DNA of 64,000 nucleotides from Nilaparvata lugens (GCF_014356525.2 NC_052511.1:17087236-17151235), one strand, 5' to 3'. Positions 35,193 through 47,703 are shown, numbered from the stretch's first letter. Notes: generated by a model from the sequence alone, not told the origin. Translations and numbers: made by a program.

Positions 35193-35299
35193 AGAAATAT
35201 ATTAAGATGTAATTGTAATGTATTATAACTATCTTGACAATGTCTCATGCAATCGTGTAATTGTTCTTGGACAAATAAAAATATTCTATTCTATTCTTA
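35193..35299 (+). mobile_element. 3' end of the LINE split by the LTR element
   Basis: AATATATTAAGATGTAATTG... continues the 3' UTR of the LINE whose ORF ends before 24972, and finishes with GACAAATAAAAATATTCTATTCTATTCT. An AATAAA-like word plus a short TTCTA tandem tail closes the LINE at 41196 as well, which supports the join across the LTR insertion. Confidence 0.75.
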
Positions 35300-35825
35300 A
35301 AAAACCAAACAAAAATAATTAAATGTATTAAGGAAGTAGGAGGTTACCGGGCGCATGAATACTGTAATAATTTGCATGCACCAATCAAATAGTGGCAATT
35401 GATAGGCGGCAATAGTGAGCCGATTCAAAAATATTTGTATATATTTCTACAAATAATAAGAATTTATAAAAAATTGTTGTATAGTCTATGTTTTGGATAT
35501 GGCCCGAAGGCAAAGAAATTATTAAATATATAACATAAGTAATAATTTAATATTTTAGTACGGTCTATTTGAGCCTTGAATGGCGGAGGAATAGAATATT
35601 CAAATTTTATGCAAATTTAGAAATCGGAAATGAGAATTGTAAAATTGAGAAACAAGAACCACACTCGCCTGCCAACTACCACCATGAGAGGTCACCAAAA
35701 ATTATAGAGCGTAATACCTTGTAATAATTTAAAGTTAAATTGAATTACTAAATTTCTTATAAGACTTTGTGATGCTCTTATAAAGCAAAAGTCATTTTTA
35801 AATAATTTTTGTAACCCCTTGGAAG
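35300..35825. other. AT-rich DNA, no gene recognised
   Basis: No feature I can support before the candidate exon at 35826. Confidence 0.4.
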
Positions 35826-35902
35826 AGACGACTCTGGCTACAATAATCCAGGACCACCAGGAGTTGGATCGACATCAGCAGCTCATAAGAAAATTCCGGC
35901 AC
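35826..35902 (+). CDS. candidate penultimate exon, parent gene unknown
   Basis: A 77 nt segment preceded by a pyrimidine-containing acceptor (TTTTTGTAACCCCTTGGAAG; a second AG two bases on is possible) and followed by a consensus donor (GGCAC|GTGAGT at 35902/35903). One frame reads TTLATIIQDHQELDRHQQLI and on to RKFRH: helical, charged, with no stop. A second frame is also open. Composition and codon pattern are clearly more protein-like than the surroundings. It joins in frame to the short exon at 36182. I do not recognise the family. Confidence 0.42.
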
Positions 35903-36181
35903 GTGAGTGAAATTACATAAGAATCAAAGCTAGCTCGTCGAAAGGGTTTCTTATAAATCAAGAATTTGGTAAAAATACTTGCGCAAGTAAATGTAGTATA
36001 AAAGGTATTTTATTAGAAAGTAACGAATCAATTCATATATCGGAAGATCTATCAATCAAAGAAGTATAAAATCTAGGCTGTTAATACAATATTCATATGA
36101 TCATTAATTTCTGCAATATAATTTGCGATAGTTTATTGTAGCTCTGATTCACTAGATGAATTGCTCTATTTATTCCTTCAG

Positions 36182-36202
36182 GTGCCGAATCTCGCACCCT
36201 GA
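36182..36202 (+). CDS. candidate last coding exon, parent gene unknown
   Basis: After a strong acceptor (TTTATTCCTTCAG, AG at 36180-36181) the sequence reads VPNLAP and a TGA at 36200-36202 in the phase left by the exon ending at 35902. The implied intron is 279 nt with GT/AG ends. The pairing of a consensus donor, a strong acceptor and an in-frame stop is the evidence; there is no homology support. Confidence 0.35.
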   Translation: MPNLAP

Positions 36203-36878
36203 GATAAAAAATATATTTATTACAAAGAAATCTATTAGATACTATAGAATTTAATATATATATTTGGATTACTAGTTTGTCAATTTGTCATGCTGATTTT
36301 AAGAATCTATTTTTAATAGAATTGTCCAAGTCGACAGGTATTAGCAAGCTGATATCGCAGCTACATGCAAATAAATGCATATGATCATAAAAATGGAAGC
36401 ACATGGTAACGTTTCGTGCTATAAAATTTAAAAAATAGTATTTAGCCTGAGATATTTTATTGATTTCGATTATTGTTTTATCTTATATTATATATTTTTG
36501 TCGCTCTATAGGCCTATATTTTTGCTCTGATTTATTTTTTGAAATATTTGTTAATATAATATGTATCAAATTGTTTATGGTGTACGATTTATTTTTATTC
36601 CTCAATACTATAGGATTATTATTATATATATATATATTTTTTAATGAATTATCAGAACTATTGTGAAAGCTCATATCCGGGCCCATCAAGATTTTTATGA
36701 GACTGTATCCTATAAAAAAACCACGACCTGATTAATATAATTATTAAAATATTTCATGCTCTACCGATTGATGCCAAGCAGGAGGCTAATCGTTATTTAA
36801 CTATAAAAAATAACGTGACAATATATATATAGATGAATCGTCAAAGTCTTGATTGTTGAAGCCTGTTGGGGTTAAAAC
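36203..36878. other. AT-rich DNA, no gene recognised
   Basis: AT-rich with a short (TA)n run near 36621-36636. The overlapping 68-codon open frames on both strands are hydrophobic or lysine-rich chance frames. Confidence 0.45.
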
Positions 36879-37043
36879 TTTGTGGAGCTACGAAGGTAGC
36901 TTCAAGCTTGAGATTGTCAAAAATAATGCGTGCATTTGAATGTGGGTCATAAGAGCATAGCGGAGTGGTATGTTTTGACCCGTATAAATACATGCATCAT
37001 TTTCAACACTCTCAAGTTTGAAACTGCCTTCGCAGCTCCACTG
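36879..37043. repeat. TIR element (GGTGGAGC family), second copy
   Basis: TGTGGAGCTACGAAGGTAGC at the left is matched by TGCCTTCGCAGCTCCACTGT at the right, with CTTCAAGCTTGAGATTGTC / CACTCTCAAGTTTGAA inside. Related by its ends to 13225-13392. Confidence 0.7.
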
Positions 37044-37093
37044 TAGGTTCTGACCAATGATATATAGTAGCGTTTTAAATGGTACAAGTACCT

Positions 37094-37947
37094 ATAGTGA
37101 GGTCCACGTTATAATAGCAGAGAATAAAGATAGGAGAAAAAAGTTGCCAAGTCTCTCCATTTTGCCACTGACTGTACACAGCTATTACTCAATTCATCCC
37201 ATTAAATTTAATCTAATGATAATTATCATTTCCTTGATAAAATAATCAATTTAATGTCAAATTAATCAAAAAAATATATTTTTTCATAATTTTATTCAAA
37301 AATTTGCTTTCATAACTGAGATCAAATTTTTATTTTTATACAAACCTGAAATGGCGGCTAATTTAAAAAGCTGTGATACAACAATCTGAATTTCAAAACA
37401 ACAGAAATTGAGTTATTTCTTATTCGGTAGGTATTCTATTCCAATTTCCTTTAAGAATAATAGCAAAATAGAAATCCTATTTAAAAATAAGTAATTTCAA
37501 TGGATTAATTCTGAAATAACCTTTTAATATTTTTTATACTTTTTTATACTCCTATTCCTATACGTGTAGGCTAACTGAAGCATGGATGGAGAGTCTAGGA
37601 TGGTTAGTTATCAACTTTCAAAATGTCATTTCAGGTACTGTATTTTAATTTGTGTTTCTCATACGGTAATGTCTAAAAAAATAATTCAATTGTTTCAAAA
37701 ATACATTTTAAATCAATTATATGACTTGTGTACTCAAGTATTTCGATAGAATGAAGAAAAAAATGGCGACTGATAATGAATTCTTTTCTTTTGTACAGTC
37801 ACTGTTAAAAGAAAAAGAAAATATTCTGGCAAACTGACAACATTACAAAGCTAGAGAGAGATAGCGCTATCTGTTTGTTGTATGATAGAAAAGGACAGCA
37901 ACAGTATTGTCAATCGTACACTGCCATTATAACATGGACCTCACTAT
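37094..37947. mobile_element. TIR element (GTGAGGTCCACG family), 854 bp
   Basis: Left end ATAGTGAGGTCCACGTTATA, right end the complement (TATAACATGGACCTCACTAT). The interior is AT-rich without a transposase. A smaller member is at 48639-49015 and a broken one at 6521-6605. Confidence 0.8.
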
Positions 37948-40339
37948 TTGTACTGATCGTTACCTGTAAAGCTCCAGATTATTTGTAAAAAGGGAGGAAT
38001 ATATTATATTACAAAAATTATTCAACTGCAACGAGCAAAGATGAATTAGACAGACTAGTGACCCAACTGGGAATCAAAGATAAGGAGTTCGTATACTGGG
38101 TAGGCTGACAATAATGAGAATATTTTCTCCTCAAGATAAGCGAACAGACTTTCCAGACAGAATCTATCATTGAATTATATTATTGCACGAAGATGCTATC
38201 AATGTCGAAGCTTACAATAGACAGTACTAAATTAAAAAGAGACATTACTTAAACTGAAAAATGTGGAATGAAATACGTTATTAAGAGTACCTCCAATGTT
38301 TTTGAATTATTATTGTATGGATTGACATAATTACTGGATCGAAAACAATTTCAACAGTTTTAATTAAAGAAAGGCAAGTGATACCTATACAATATTATGT
38401 ATTATTTTATTTCAAGTGATGTGAATGATAGAGATATAGGATGCAGCCATACAATCAATTGTATAACTGGAATAGTATATACTGTATTGATAGTAATAAT
38501 ATAATAGTATTTCAATGATACAATTGATCATTTACCCAGATTTGTCAGGCTGAATCCAATCTCTCCATCACTCACATCACTTATAAATAAAATAATACAT
38601 GATATTGTATATCATTGCATTTATAAATTTTACAAAGAAGCACTTATCGGGAGAGAAAAACTGAGAATACTCCTTGTACTCCCAAATTTTGATAACATTT
38701 TAAAAGTTCGAAATAGGGTTATGATTTCAATTTTCTAAAATTTAGTCTATTTTCACTAAAAAAAACCAATACTAAGAATTACAAATTTTTTTAATGAAAA
38801 CTGCTTGAATTCTATTTGTCAATCCAAAACAAACAATTAAACTTTCTACATGATCAATTTCTAACATAACTCTATTTAATACCGAATTTGTACACATTTT
38901 GACAAAAATGTCTACATGCAATTTGTGGACATACTGTCCACAATTTTGTGGACAGTCAACATTATAGGTAATTTGAAGAGAGCAAGAAGATACCAGGTTT
39001 AACAGTGAGTACATAAAATTAAAAATCAAAGTAGACTATACGGTACCTTTTTCTAAACTTTATTCCATTTCTCACAACATGTTTCAACATTTGACGTCAT
39101 TTTCAAGTGACTGAAAATAGCATTAAATGTTGAAGCATATTGTGAGAAATGGGTACAATAAAAATAAAAGTTGAGAAAAGTTGATAAATAAAGTGACTTG
39201 AAAATGACATTATGTCGAAAAATGTTATGGGAAATAAAATGAAGATAAGAAAATTTACTACTTAAATTTTACCTACTTCAATTTTGAATTAACATGGAAT
39301 AAACATGAACCACATCATTACCGAGTTTTCATTGGCAAGATTCGAGGGAGGGCTACAGAAATTGCATGTAGCAGATGACGAGGCCATACTCTGGCTCAAA
39401 AACTTGAAAAGACATGTATGAATATTGTTTGATTGTTTTTGTCTCTCTCTCTCTTTTATTTGTTTCTGCCACTGTCTATCCATACGACATATTTTTAATT
39501 TTCATGTAAATACGACTAGCCCTTACCAAGAAAGCAAGAATTCTAACAGTGGGTCTATGTGTGAGCATCAAGTTTATTGTGAATACAATGTAGGAAGGAA
39601 TATTCGTCTCGACGAGACTCATGTGAGATTTGATGCAGTACCGCGCTGAGGAAACACAAGTTATCAATCAATGTGCGTACGTCAGGTGGAAGACAAGCAT
39701 TTCCCTCACGTCATTCAGTCTGTCTTCTCCTGTTCAAACTTCACAATAGGTTACTGCCACAATTCCTACTTCAATGACAGTGACATCTGCTATTACTTGT
39801 GCCAATGTGATGCGATTTTCTGCACTACTTTCAAACAAGGTTGGTTCCGAGTAAGATAAGTCACAAATTTAAACAAGGGTGCTGGTCCCGAGTTAGACAA
39901 GTAAAATGTAAGCAAAATGTCTTACTTCTGAATAAACTCCTCTGGTCGTGTTGTACCCCCGCCAGAGAAATTATTATTACTGAAAAAGGGTGGTTCAGAT
40001 ATCCAAGGGTGGTTGAGTAAGATATCCTCTAGTTATCTTAGTTTGTTCATTACAACATGTTTCCTTTCACAACTTTAAACAAGGGTTGTTCCAGGTTATT
40101 TATATCCTCTAGTTATTTTGGTTGGTTCATTACAAGATGGTTCCTTATTTATCTATGTTATGTCTGTGACTATGTATGACTAGCTGATTTGACGTTGTCT
40201 ATAACTTTTATTATGTTGATTACACATTAAGAATAATTTAAAAAAATGACACATTTAATTTAAAAATGACAAATTAAGAGTAATATAAGAGAATGACACA
40301 TAAGAGTAGATACATTAATTTAAAGTGAAGAGGATGATG
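37948..40339. other. AT-rich DNA, no gene recognised
   Basis: No supported gene. At 39050-39230 there are short inverted and direct repeats (TTCTCACAACATGTTTCAAC and TTGAAGCATATTGTGAGAA). The 62-codon frame at 39671-39859 is cysteine-containing and lies in less AT-rich sequence, but it has no signal peptide, no known spacing pattern and no splice support. Confidence 0.4.
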
Positions 40340-41196
40340 TATATATAGCCTTGGGAGAGTCTGTTATGAGATATGGATTGCAAGGCTGGGGATTTGCTAA
40401 CAATGTTTTTATCTTAGGAGAATATCTTCGGTACAGAGGAAGATTTTGCGTTTAATCAGCAATTCTCAGGGAGATATATCATATGAGAACCTTTTGAATA
40501 AATGCAAGGTTTTGAATATAAAAGGTATATTTCTGTTTACTTTGATTTTAGAAAATTACTTCAGCAAAAAATATTTAGTTATGAAAGCTAATCGATATGA
40601 TTTAAGGAATGAGAGATATTTTGTACCATTTACTTCGAATAATTCAGCCAGAAACACCTTAATCTACATTGTACCAAAAACTTTCAATGATTTACCCGAT
40701 AATTGTGCTGAGTTTGTTAAAATATAGCCAGTCGAAAAGAAATTTAAAGATTTGGTTGAATAATTACACTGTGCCTGTTGAAAAGAAATTTGAAGATTTG
40801 GTTGAATAATTACACTTCAGATGTAACATACTGTAATTCATTATTAATGTATTTTATTGTTGATGTAATTAATTCTGTTCTATTTTTAGTATGTAGGTTC
40901 AGGTTGACTATATATTATAACACTTTTGAGAATTTTGAGAGCTGAGCCAAACAATTAATGAATTAATATCATGATATTTCAACTGTTAAGTAAATTCTGT
41001 GAGTAATTTTAACAGTGTAATAAACTGATAAGTAAATTTAACTGTTAAGTAAAAAAATAAAGTTCACTGATATATGTATATTTCTATTTTAATTTATATG
41101 TTTTGTATATGGTACCTTGTCAAGCAGCCTCTTTGAGGTTCGCTTAAGGTAGCTCTTATTTATTTAATAAACGTTTTTTCTATTCTATTCTACATA
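40340..41196 (+). pseudogene. LINE 3' end: C-terminal ORF2 remnant and tail
   Basis: GESVMRYGLQGWGFA near 40355-40400 (the block after RT in Jockey/CR1-like LINEs), then after frame breaks the frame 40446-40727 with RLISNSQGDISYENLL and the end block NRYDLRNERYFVPFTSNNSA. The non-coding 3' end runs to AATAAACGTTTTTTCTATTC and a TTCTA tail at 41187-41196. It resembles the LINE at 23940-24971 in both protein wording and tail, but is a different copy, strongly 5'-truncated and inactive. Confidence 0.85.
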
Positions 41197-41294
41197 AAAT
41201 TCTATTGTTTTATTGCGGATGTTAAGATATTGCGTGGTAATGAGAAGTGCAAGGGTGAATTATGAGATGATCAAAAGTCCATTCCTATTCGATG

Positions 41295-41373
41295 GGATTC
41301 GAACCCGCGACCAGGTAGCACTAGCAAACTGAAGGGTGCAACGCTTCAGTCAACTTGGCTATCCGGCCGGCAA
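41295..41373 (-). mobile_element. tRNA-derived SINE-like fragment
   Basis: On the minus strand a tRNA-like head starts GCCGGCCGGATAGCCAAGTT (A-box-like TAGCCAAGTTG at 41361-41351) and ends in a perfect B box GGTTCGAATCC (41305-41295). The T-arm stem and acceptor stem do not pair well, so a working tRNA is unlikely. A SINE body could continue toward 41200, but its end is not clear. It could also be a decayed tRNA gene. Confidence 0.55.
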
Positions 41374-41589
41374 TTATCATCATTAGATAAGTGACAACTT
41401 TTGAACAAGGCACAAGGTGACTCCCAGTCTTCATTGTGTACCTAATTATTGTTCCTCATAGTTCAATCCCGTGCTGTAGACTGAACTTAGTTACCGTACT
41501 ATTAATTTTTCAAAATACAAGAATTTAGGGCACCACGTTATGAAAAATGAAATGATTTAATCACATCACTTAAAAGATTGATCACACCA

Positions 41590-41720
41590 CCACCCGGTTT
41601 CACAAAAGTCTGTTAACTTTTAATCTAGATTAAATGCTACGAGAACCAATTAGAGAAGCCTTCATCTCAGAAAACCTTTTTCTGATTGATTCTCGTGTAA
41701 TTTGTTAATGATAAACCTTC
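41590..41720. mobile_element. palindromic MITE (GGTTGCACAAAAG family), diverged
   Basis: Starts ACCCGGTTTCACAAAAGTCT, has GCTACGAGAACCAATTAGAG and the inverted partner CTGATTGATTCTCGTG; the right end is lost or strongly changed. Confidence 0.7.
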
Positions 41721-42682
41721 CAGCAGTCGCGCAGCATTTTTTTGCTGCACAAAGCTATTAAATGGGGTGGTGTCAGTGGATGAGTCACCTATGCATTCCA
41801 AAACTTTCCCCCATCAATTCACTGAGTTGCAGTGTCAACCGAACAATGGTTTAGTCTTTAGGTGCCATTTAGTCGCGACAGTGCATAAATCGCACTGTGC
41901 ATAAGATAGGGAAAGACTGTATACGGGGACTGTAAACTAACCAATAACACACAATTGATGACTTTGCCTGATGTACCTTATTGGGCTATGAAATGGTAAT
42001 CATCCAAATGTTCATAGACGTTAAATAATCTAAAAAGATGGGAAAAGTAATTATACAATTAATTAATATTTTTTGACAGTAAACAGAGTACATAACACTT
42101 GGAAAATTGGATATTATACAAAATACAACACGCGACTGTGATTGAGTAGGGCGCGACTACCGGAAGGTTAAAATTCAACAGGCATTATTTGTACAACTGA
42201 CCTTTACTACCATTTTTTATTTGCACTCATCATCTTTTCTCTCCATTGGTCCATTAATTAACTCATCATAAATAGAAACGTTTGTATTATAATGCATCCC
42301 CCATCTTCACTTATTTGTGCTTTAAATACTTGTAGAACGTTGCCTTAGTAAATAAATAAATAAATGTGGGTCACGTATTCATTGGGTAGCAAGACGTTCA
42401 ATATAACAGTCTCCTAAATCTCTATTACTGAGTCGAAAACCAATCGGTTAAATTATTGGCTGTGACTTGTGTCCGTCCCCTTAAGGCTCTAGGTCTGGGT
42501 GCAGATTGAGACGGTCGTGATGGGATAAGTTCAAGTGTACGATCATGTGTGACCAAACACTTTACACGATTTGAACTTCTGCTTTGTCAGCTCCAACCGC
42601 CAACTTACCCAGCAAACTAATCCCTGTATATATTAAGATTTACGTTACAAAGTCGGTGGAATGATAGATAGGACGGCAGACA
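41721..42682. other. no gene recognised
   Basis: AT-rich DNA of moderate complexity with no open frame or repeat I can name. Confidence 0.4.
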
Positions 42683-42832
42683 CCCGGTTGCACAAAAGTC
42701 TGCTGACTTTAAATTCCGGTTAAATTCGAAGAGAATCAATCAGAGAATCTTTCTTTTCAAAAAACCCTTCTCTGATTGGTTCTCGTGGAATTTGATCATG
42801 ATTAGAATTTAACCAGCTTTTGTGCAACCAGG
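42683..42832. mobile_element. palindromic MITE (GGTTGCACAAAAG family)
   Basis: ACCCGGTTGCACAAAAGTCT at the left, AGCTTTTGTGCAACCAGG at the right, with AGAGAATCAATCAGAGAATC / CTGATTGGTTCTCGTGG inside. The left breakpoint of the 2.7 kb tandem duplication lies within it, at about 42740, so the second copy of the duplication carries only its right half (45417-45507). Confidence 0.85.
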
Positions 42833-43022
42833 CCAGTCTCCAGTTTTATTTTTCTTCCACCTTCTCAAGTAGATGTCTGTGATTAAAGTCAGCGCGGTAT
42901 ATATTATTTAATATTGTTGAGTTTTGTAAATAATGATCAAAATTAAGTTACATCTCAATTATCCACAAAGAAAATACATCTTTTCATGATTTAATTTTCT
43001 GAGTATAGGTAGTTGTGAAGGT

Positions 43023-43258
43023 AATATTACTTTCCTTGCCCTATTACCATAGGTAAGGAAAGTATTGCTTTCCAAAAAAATTCAAGGTACCCTAATTTCA
43101 TGTTTTCTATACTTTTCATTACTTTCCTTGCCCTATTACCATAGGTAACGTAAGTATTGCTTTCCAAAAAAATTTAAGGTACCCTATTTTTATGTTTTCT
43201 ATACGTTTCAAGGTCCCCTGAGTCCAAAAAAGTGGTTTTTGGGTATTGGTCTGTATAT

Positions 43259-43294
<36 letters not shown>

Positions 43295-43968
43295 AGCGTC
43301 TGTGTACACGATATCTCATCTCCCAATTAACGGAATGACTTGAAATTTGGAACTTAAGGTTCTTACACTATAAGGATCCGACACGAGCATTTTCGATCAA
43401 ATGCAATTCAAATGCAAATGGCGGCTAAAATGGCGAAAATGTTGTCAAAAATAGGGTTTTTCGCGATTTTCTCAAAATCGGCTCCAACGATTTTGATCAA
43501 ATTCATACCTAGAAAAGTCATTGATAAGCTCTATCAACTGCCACAAGTCTCATACCTGTAAAAATTTCAGGAACACTGCACCATCTATGCAAAGTTTGAT
43601 TTTAGATTCTCAATTATCAGGCTTCAGATACAATTTAAACAGAAAATTTCAAGTGAAAAAGATTAATCATGAAAATCTCTACAATTAATGTTTTGTAACA
43701 TTTTCACCTAAAATTGAAAATAAGCTCGAAATTTGAGAAAATGTGATTATCCAATTGCAAACTGTTGGCAACTGTTGATTCTATTAAATGATTCACTATG
43801 AAGAGATAGCAGACTACGTGTGTCTGCAGCGCTATTGTCCTGTCACCAGCTGGCTCAGATCTTAGAAAAGTAGACTTAAGATGCGCGGGAACACTAGCGT
43901 CAGTTGATCAATTTTCATAATGGCAAGGAAAGTTGTGTGAGTGCGCCACACCAGATTTTTGTGGTATA
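43023..43968 (+). repeat. dispersed repeat, CTTTCCTTGCC family (copy in duplication 1)
   Basis: Begins TATTACTTTCCTTGCCCTAT with a tandem duplication of its first 90 bp (second start near 43119). It then has AAGGTCCCCTGAGTCCAAAA, a (GT)n tract, GTGTACACGATATCTCATCT and ends TGGCAAGGAAAGTTGTGTGA GTGCGCCACACCAG (the break is mine). The start and end share CTTTCCTTGCC / GGCAAGGAAAG as a short inverted pair. No transposase. A diverged member lies in the SmD3 intron on the other strand. Confidence 0.75.
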
Positions 43969-44159
43969 GTTATCCATACCGAATAAAAATATTGTGATCA
44001 ATAAAAATATTGCATTAAGAATAAATATTAATGATATTGTCCTGTATCAAATAAAACTGTAGAATTTGATGATATTTGTGTGTTTTTATTTCATTACTGG
44101 ATATTTTCCAAGCACAGATTCGAATCTGTGAGATGAAATTGTCTGTGATTGGACAATAT

Positions 44160-44297
44160 CTAGTACCGGTAAAATTTCAATAGTGGTTAATTACACGAGA
44201 ACCAATCAGACATGCCTTCTTTTCAAAAAAGTTTTCTCTTAGGTTCTTGTGAAATTAATCACGATAAAACTTTAACTGGTTTTTGTGAGACCGGGCC
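44160..44297. mobile_element. palindromic MITE (GGTTGCACAAAAG family), diverged
   Basis: AAATTTCAATAGTGGTTAAT, ACACGAGAACCAATCAGACA and the right end CTGGTTTTTGTGAGACCGGG show the family. Duplicated at 46900-47023 by the tandem duplication. Confidence 0.75.
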
Positions 44298-44981
44298 ATA
44301 GTCTATTTATCCAGTCATGATTTGTAAAAAAAAATGTGAATAATACATTGAATTAAATTTTAATAATCAAATGTAAAACTTACCATCTCCATTCATATGA
44401 GTTGAGTTTCCCTAAATTTTTTTCGATATCAAGTCACGCATGCTTTGACATGTGCTTTCTTAATTCGGTGTACAAGCAGTTTCAGATGCATCCAATTATT
44501 TCAATCTCTTAAAAATAATTGACTAGTGTATAACGCTGATGCTCACTTAATTTGCTTGGATCGTTTCTAATCTAAGTGCGCTTGAATTATTATTCTCCTA
44601 GCACCAGGGAACATAACTATGCAATATCCAAGTGTAATACTAAAATAGGTTCACATGTAGCTAACCTAACGTCGCATTCATTATAATGTGATATATTCCA
44701 GATCACGTTGTATTGTTGGGGAACTTACTTGTAGTTACTTTGTCATAATATGACTAAAATAATGAGTAACTATAACTACTATGAGTCATATATAATTTGA
44801 AGGGAATCGTGCCTTACATAAAATTGATCAATCAGTATTTTTCAATTTCAAAATACGTTTGTCACAAGGTCTACCAGAAAATACTATGACGATTTTTCCA
44901 ACATTTTCATGATGAACCTTTGAAAAATAATAATATACTGTATATTCTTCAGAAGAATTGTATTCAAATCCATCTATTATA

Positions 44982-45416
44982 CAGAGTGACACAGAATAAC
45001 GGGAACTTTTAAAAACGCCATAAAACATTAGTGGGAAGGGCAAAATTTATTCTATTCAAACTAATGTAAAGTTCAAGTCTTGCCATTTGAGAATTATTAA
45101 TAACATCTATCACTTTTTGACAATTACTTCTTCAAGATGGCTTCCTCCTACACGAATACACTCTTGGAATCTGTGTTGAGATTCCTGAACGATTGCTGCA
45201 ACATTTCAGCTGGGATATTGTTAATTTCATTTTGAATTGTCTGTTATGATTCAACCACAGTTATTGGTCAAGATGTGAAAACGTTTGATTTGAGATAGCT
45301 CCACAACAGAAAATCGCAGGTGGACAGATCATGGGACAGGAAACGCAGATATTGCAGCGATCAATGAGGAATCGTCAACAAAGGTTAAAGAGTGTATTCG
45401 TTCAGGAGGAAGCCAT
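44982..45416 (-). pseudogene. Tc1/mariner-type element, truncated copy (duplication 1)
   Basis: Same sequence as 47704-48138 but ends at the duplication junction, so the right inverted repeat is missing. Carries the same transposase 3' remnant on the minus strand. Confidence 0.8.
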
Positions 45417-45581
45417 CAGAGAATCTTTCTTTTCAAAAAACCCTTCTCTGATTGGTTCTCGTGGAATTTGATCATGATTAGAATTTAACCAGCTTTTGTG
45501 CAACCAGGCCAGTCTCCAGTTTTATTTTTCTTCCACCTTCTCAAGTAGATGTCTGTGATTAAAGTCAGCGCGGTATATCTG

Positions 45582-45582
<1 letters not shown>

Positions 45583-45643
<61 letters not shown>
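45583..45643. repeat. (TA)n microsatellite
   Basis: About thirty TA units, present only in copy 2 of the tandem duplication; copy 1 has a short TATAT at the same site (near 42897). Confidence 0.95.
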
Positions 45644-45647
<4 letters not shown>

Positions 45648-45765
45648 TAATATTGTTGAGTTTTGTAAATAATGATCAAAATTAAGTTACATCTCAATTA
45701 TCCACAAAGAAAATACATCTTTTCATGATTTAATTTTCTGAGTATAGGTAGTTGTGAAGGTAATA

Positions 45766-46690
45766 TTACTTTCCTTGCCCTATTACCATAGGTAAGGAAA
45801 GTATTGCTTTCCAAAAAATTCAAGGTACCCTAATTTCATGTTTTCTATACTTTTCATTACTTTCCTTGCCCTATTACCATAGGTAACGTAAGTATTGCTT
45901 TCCAAAAAATTCAAGGTACCCTAATTTCATGTTTTCTATACTTTTCAAGGTCCCCTGAGTCCAAAAAAGTGGTTTTTGGGTATTGGTCTGTATATTATGT
46001 GTGTGTGTGTGTGTATGAGCGTCTGTGTACACGATATCTCATCTCCCAATTAACGGAATGACTTGAAATTTGGAACTTAAGGTTTTTACACTATAAGGAT
46101 CCGACACGAGCATTTTCGATCAAATGCAATTCAAATGCAAATGGCGGCTAAAATTGCGAAAATGTTGTCAAAAACAGGGTTTTTCGCGATTTTCTCAAAA
46201 TCGGCTCCAACGATTTTGATCAAATTCATACCTAGAAAAGTCATTGATAAGCTCTATCAACTGCCACAAGTCTCATACCTGTAAAAATTTCAGGAACACT
46301 GCACCATCTATGCAAAGTTTGATTTTAGATTCTCAATTATCAGGCTTCAGATACAATTTAAACAGAAAATTTCAAGTGAAAAAGATTAATCATGAAAATC
46401 TCTACAATTAATGTTTTGTAACATTTTCACCTAAAATTGAAAATAAGCTCGAAATTTGAGAAAATGTGATTATCCAATTGCAAACTGTTGGCAACTGTTG
46501 ATTCTATTAAATGATTCACTATGAAGAGATAGCAGACTACGTGTGTCTGCAGCGCTATTGTCCTGTCACCAGCTGGCTCAGATCTTAGAAAAGTAGACTT
46601 GAGATGCGCGGGAACACTAGCGTCAGTTGATCAATTTTCATAATGGCAAGGAAAGTTGTGTGAGTGCGCCACACCAGATTTTTGTGGTAT
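45766..46690 (+). repeat. dispersed repeat, CTTTCCTTGCC family (copy in duplication 2)
   Basis: Paralogue of 43023-43968 produced by the tandem duplication, with a shorter (GT)n tract (near 45999-46013) and small indels. Confidence 0.75.
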
Positions 46691-46899
46691 AGTTATCCAT
46701 ACCGAATAAAAATATTGTGATCAATAAAAATGTTGCATTAAGAATAAATATTAATGATATTGTCCTGTACCAAATAAAACAGCTGTAGAATTCGATGTTA
46801 TTTGTGTGTTTTTATTTCATTACCGTACTAGATTGTCCAAGCACAGATTCAAATCTGTGAGATGAAATTGTCTGTGATTGGACAATATCTAGTACCAGT

Positions 46900-47023
46900 A
46901 AAATTTCAATCGTGGTTAATTACACGAGAACCAATCAGGCAGGCCTTATTTTCAAAAAAGTTTTCTCTTAGGTTCTTGTGAAATTAATCACGATAAAACT
47001 GGTTTTTGTGAGACCGGGCCATA
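46900..47023. mobile_element. palindromic MITE, copy in duplication 2
   Basis: Counterpart of 44160-44297; it lacks a few bases near its right end. Confidence 0.7.
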
Positions 47024-47703
47024 ATCTATTTATCCAGTCATGATTTGTAAAAAAATGTGAATAATACATTGAATTAAATTTTAATAATCAAATGTAAAAC
47101 TTACCATCTCCATTTATATGAGTTGTTTCCCTAAATTTTTTTCGATATCAAGTCACGCATGCTTTGACATGTGCTTTCTTAATTGGGTGTACAAGCAGTT
47201 TCAGATGCATCCAATTATTTCAATCTCTTAAAAATAATTGACTAGTGTATAACGCTGATGCTCACTTAATTTGCTTGGATCGTTTCTAATCTAAGTGCGC
47301 TTGAATTATTATTCTCCTAGCACCAGGGAACATAACTATGCAATATCCAAGTGTAATACTAAAATAGGTTCACATGTAGCTAACCTAACGTCGCATTCAT
47401 TATAATGTGATATATTCCAGATCACGTTGTATTGTTGGGGAACTTACTTGTAGTTACTTTGTCATAATATGACTAAAATAATGAGTAACTATAACTACTA
47501 TGAGTCATATAATTTGAAGGGAATCGTGCCTTACATAAAATTGATCAATCAGTATTTTTCAATTTCAAAATACGTTTGTCACAAGGTCTACCAGAAAATA
47601 CTATGACGATTTTTCCAACTTTACATTTTCATGATGAACCTTTGAAAAATAATAATATACTGTATATTCTTCAGAAGAATTGTATTCAAATCCATCTATT
47701 ATA

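Larger units (their letters stand above)
42740..45416. repeat. tandem duplication, copy 1 (about 2.68 kb)
   Basis: Directly followed by a near-identical copy (45417-48138). The junction joins GGAAGCCATC to AGAGAATCTTTC at 45407-45427. Single-base differences are few; the main ones are a (TA)n expansion only in copy 2, a longer (GT)n in copy 1 (43261-43292) and small indels. It contains a CTTTCCTTGCC-family repeat, a MITE and the left end of a Tc1/mariner-type element. Confidence 0.93.

Noticed and set aside
39671..39859. 62-codon cysteine-containing frame
   Set aside because: No signal peptide, no known cysteine spacing, no splice support.
41295..41373. Functional tRNA gene
   Set aside because: A and B boxes are present, but T-arm and acceptor stems do not pair; listed as SINE-like or decayed.
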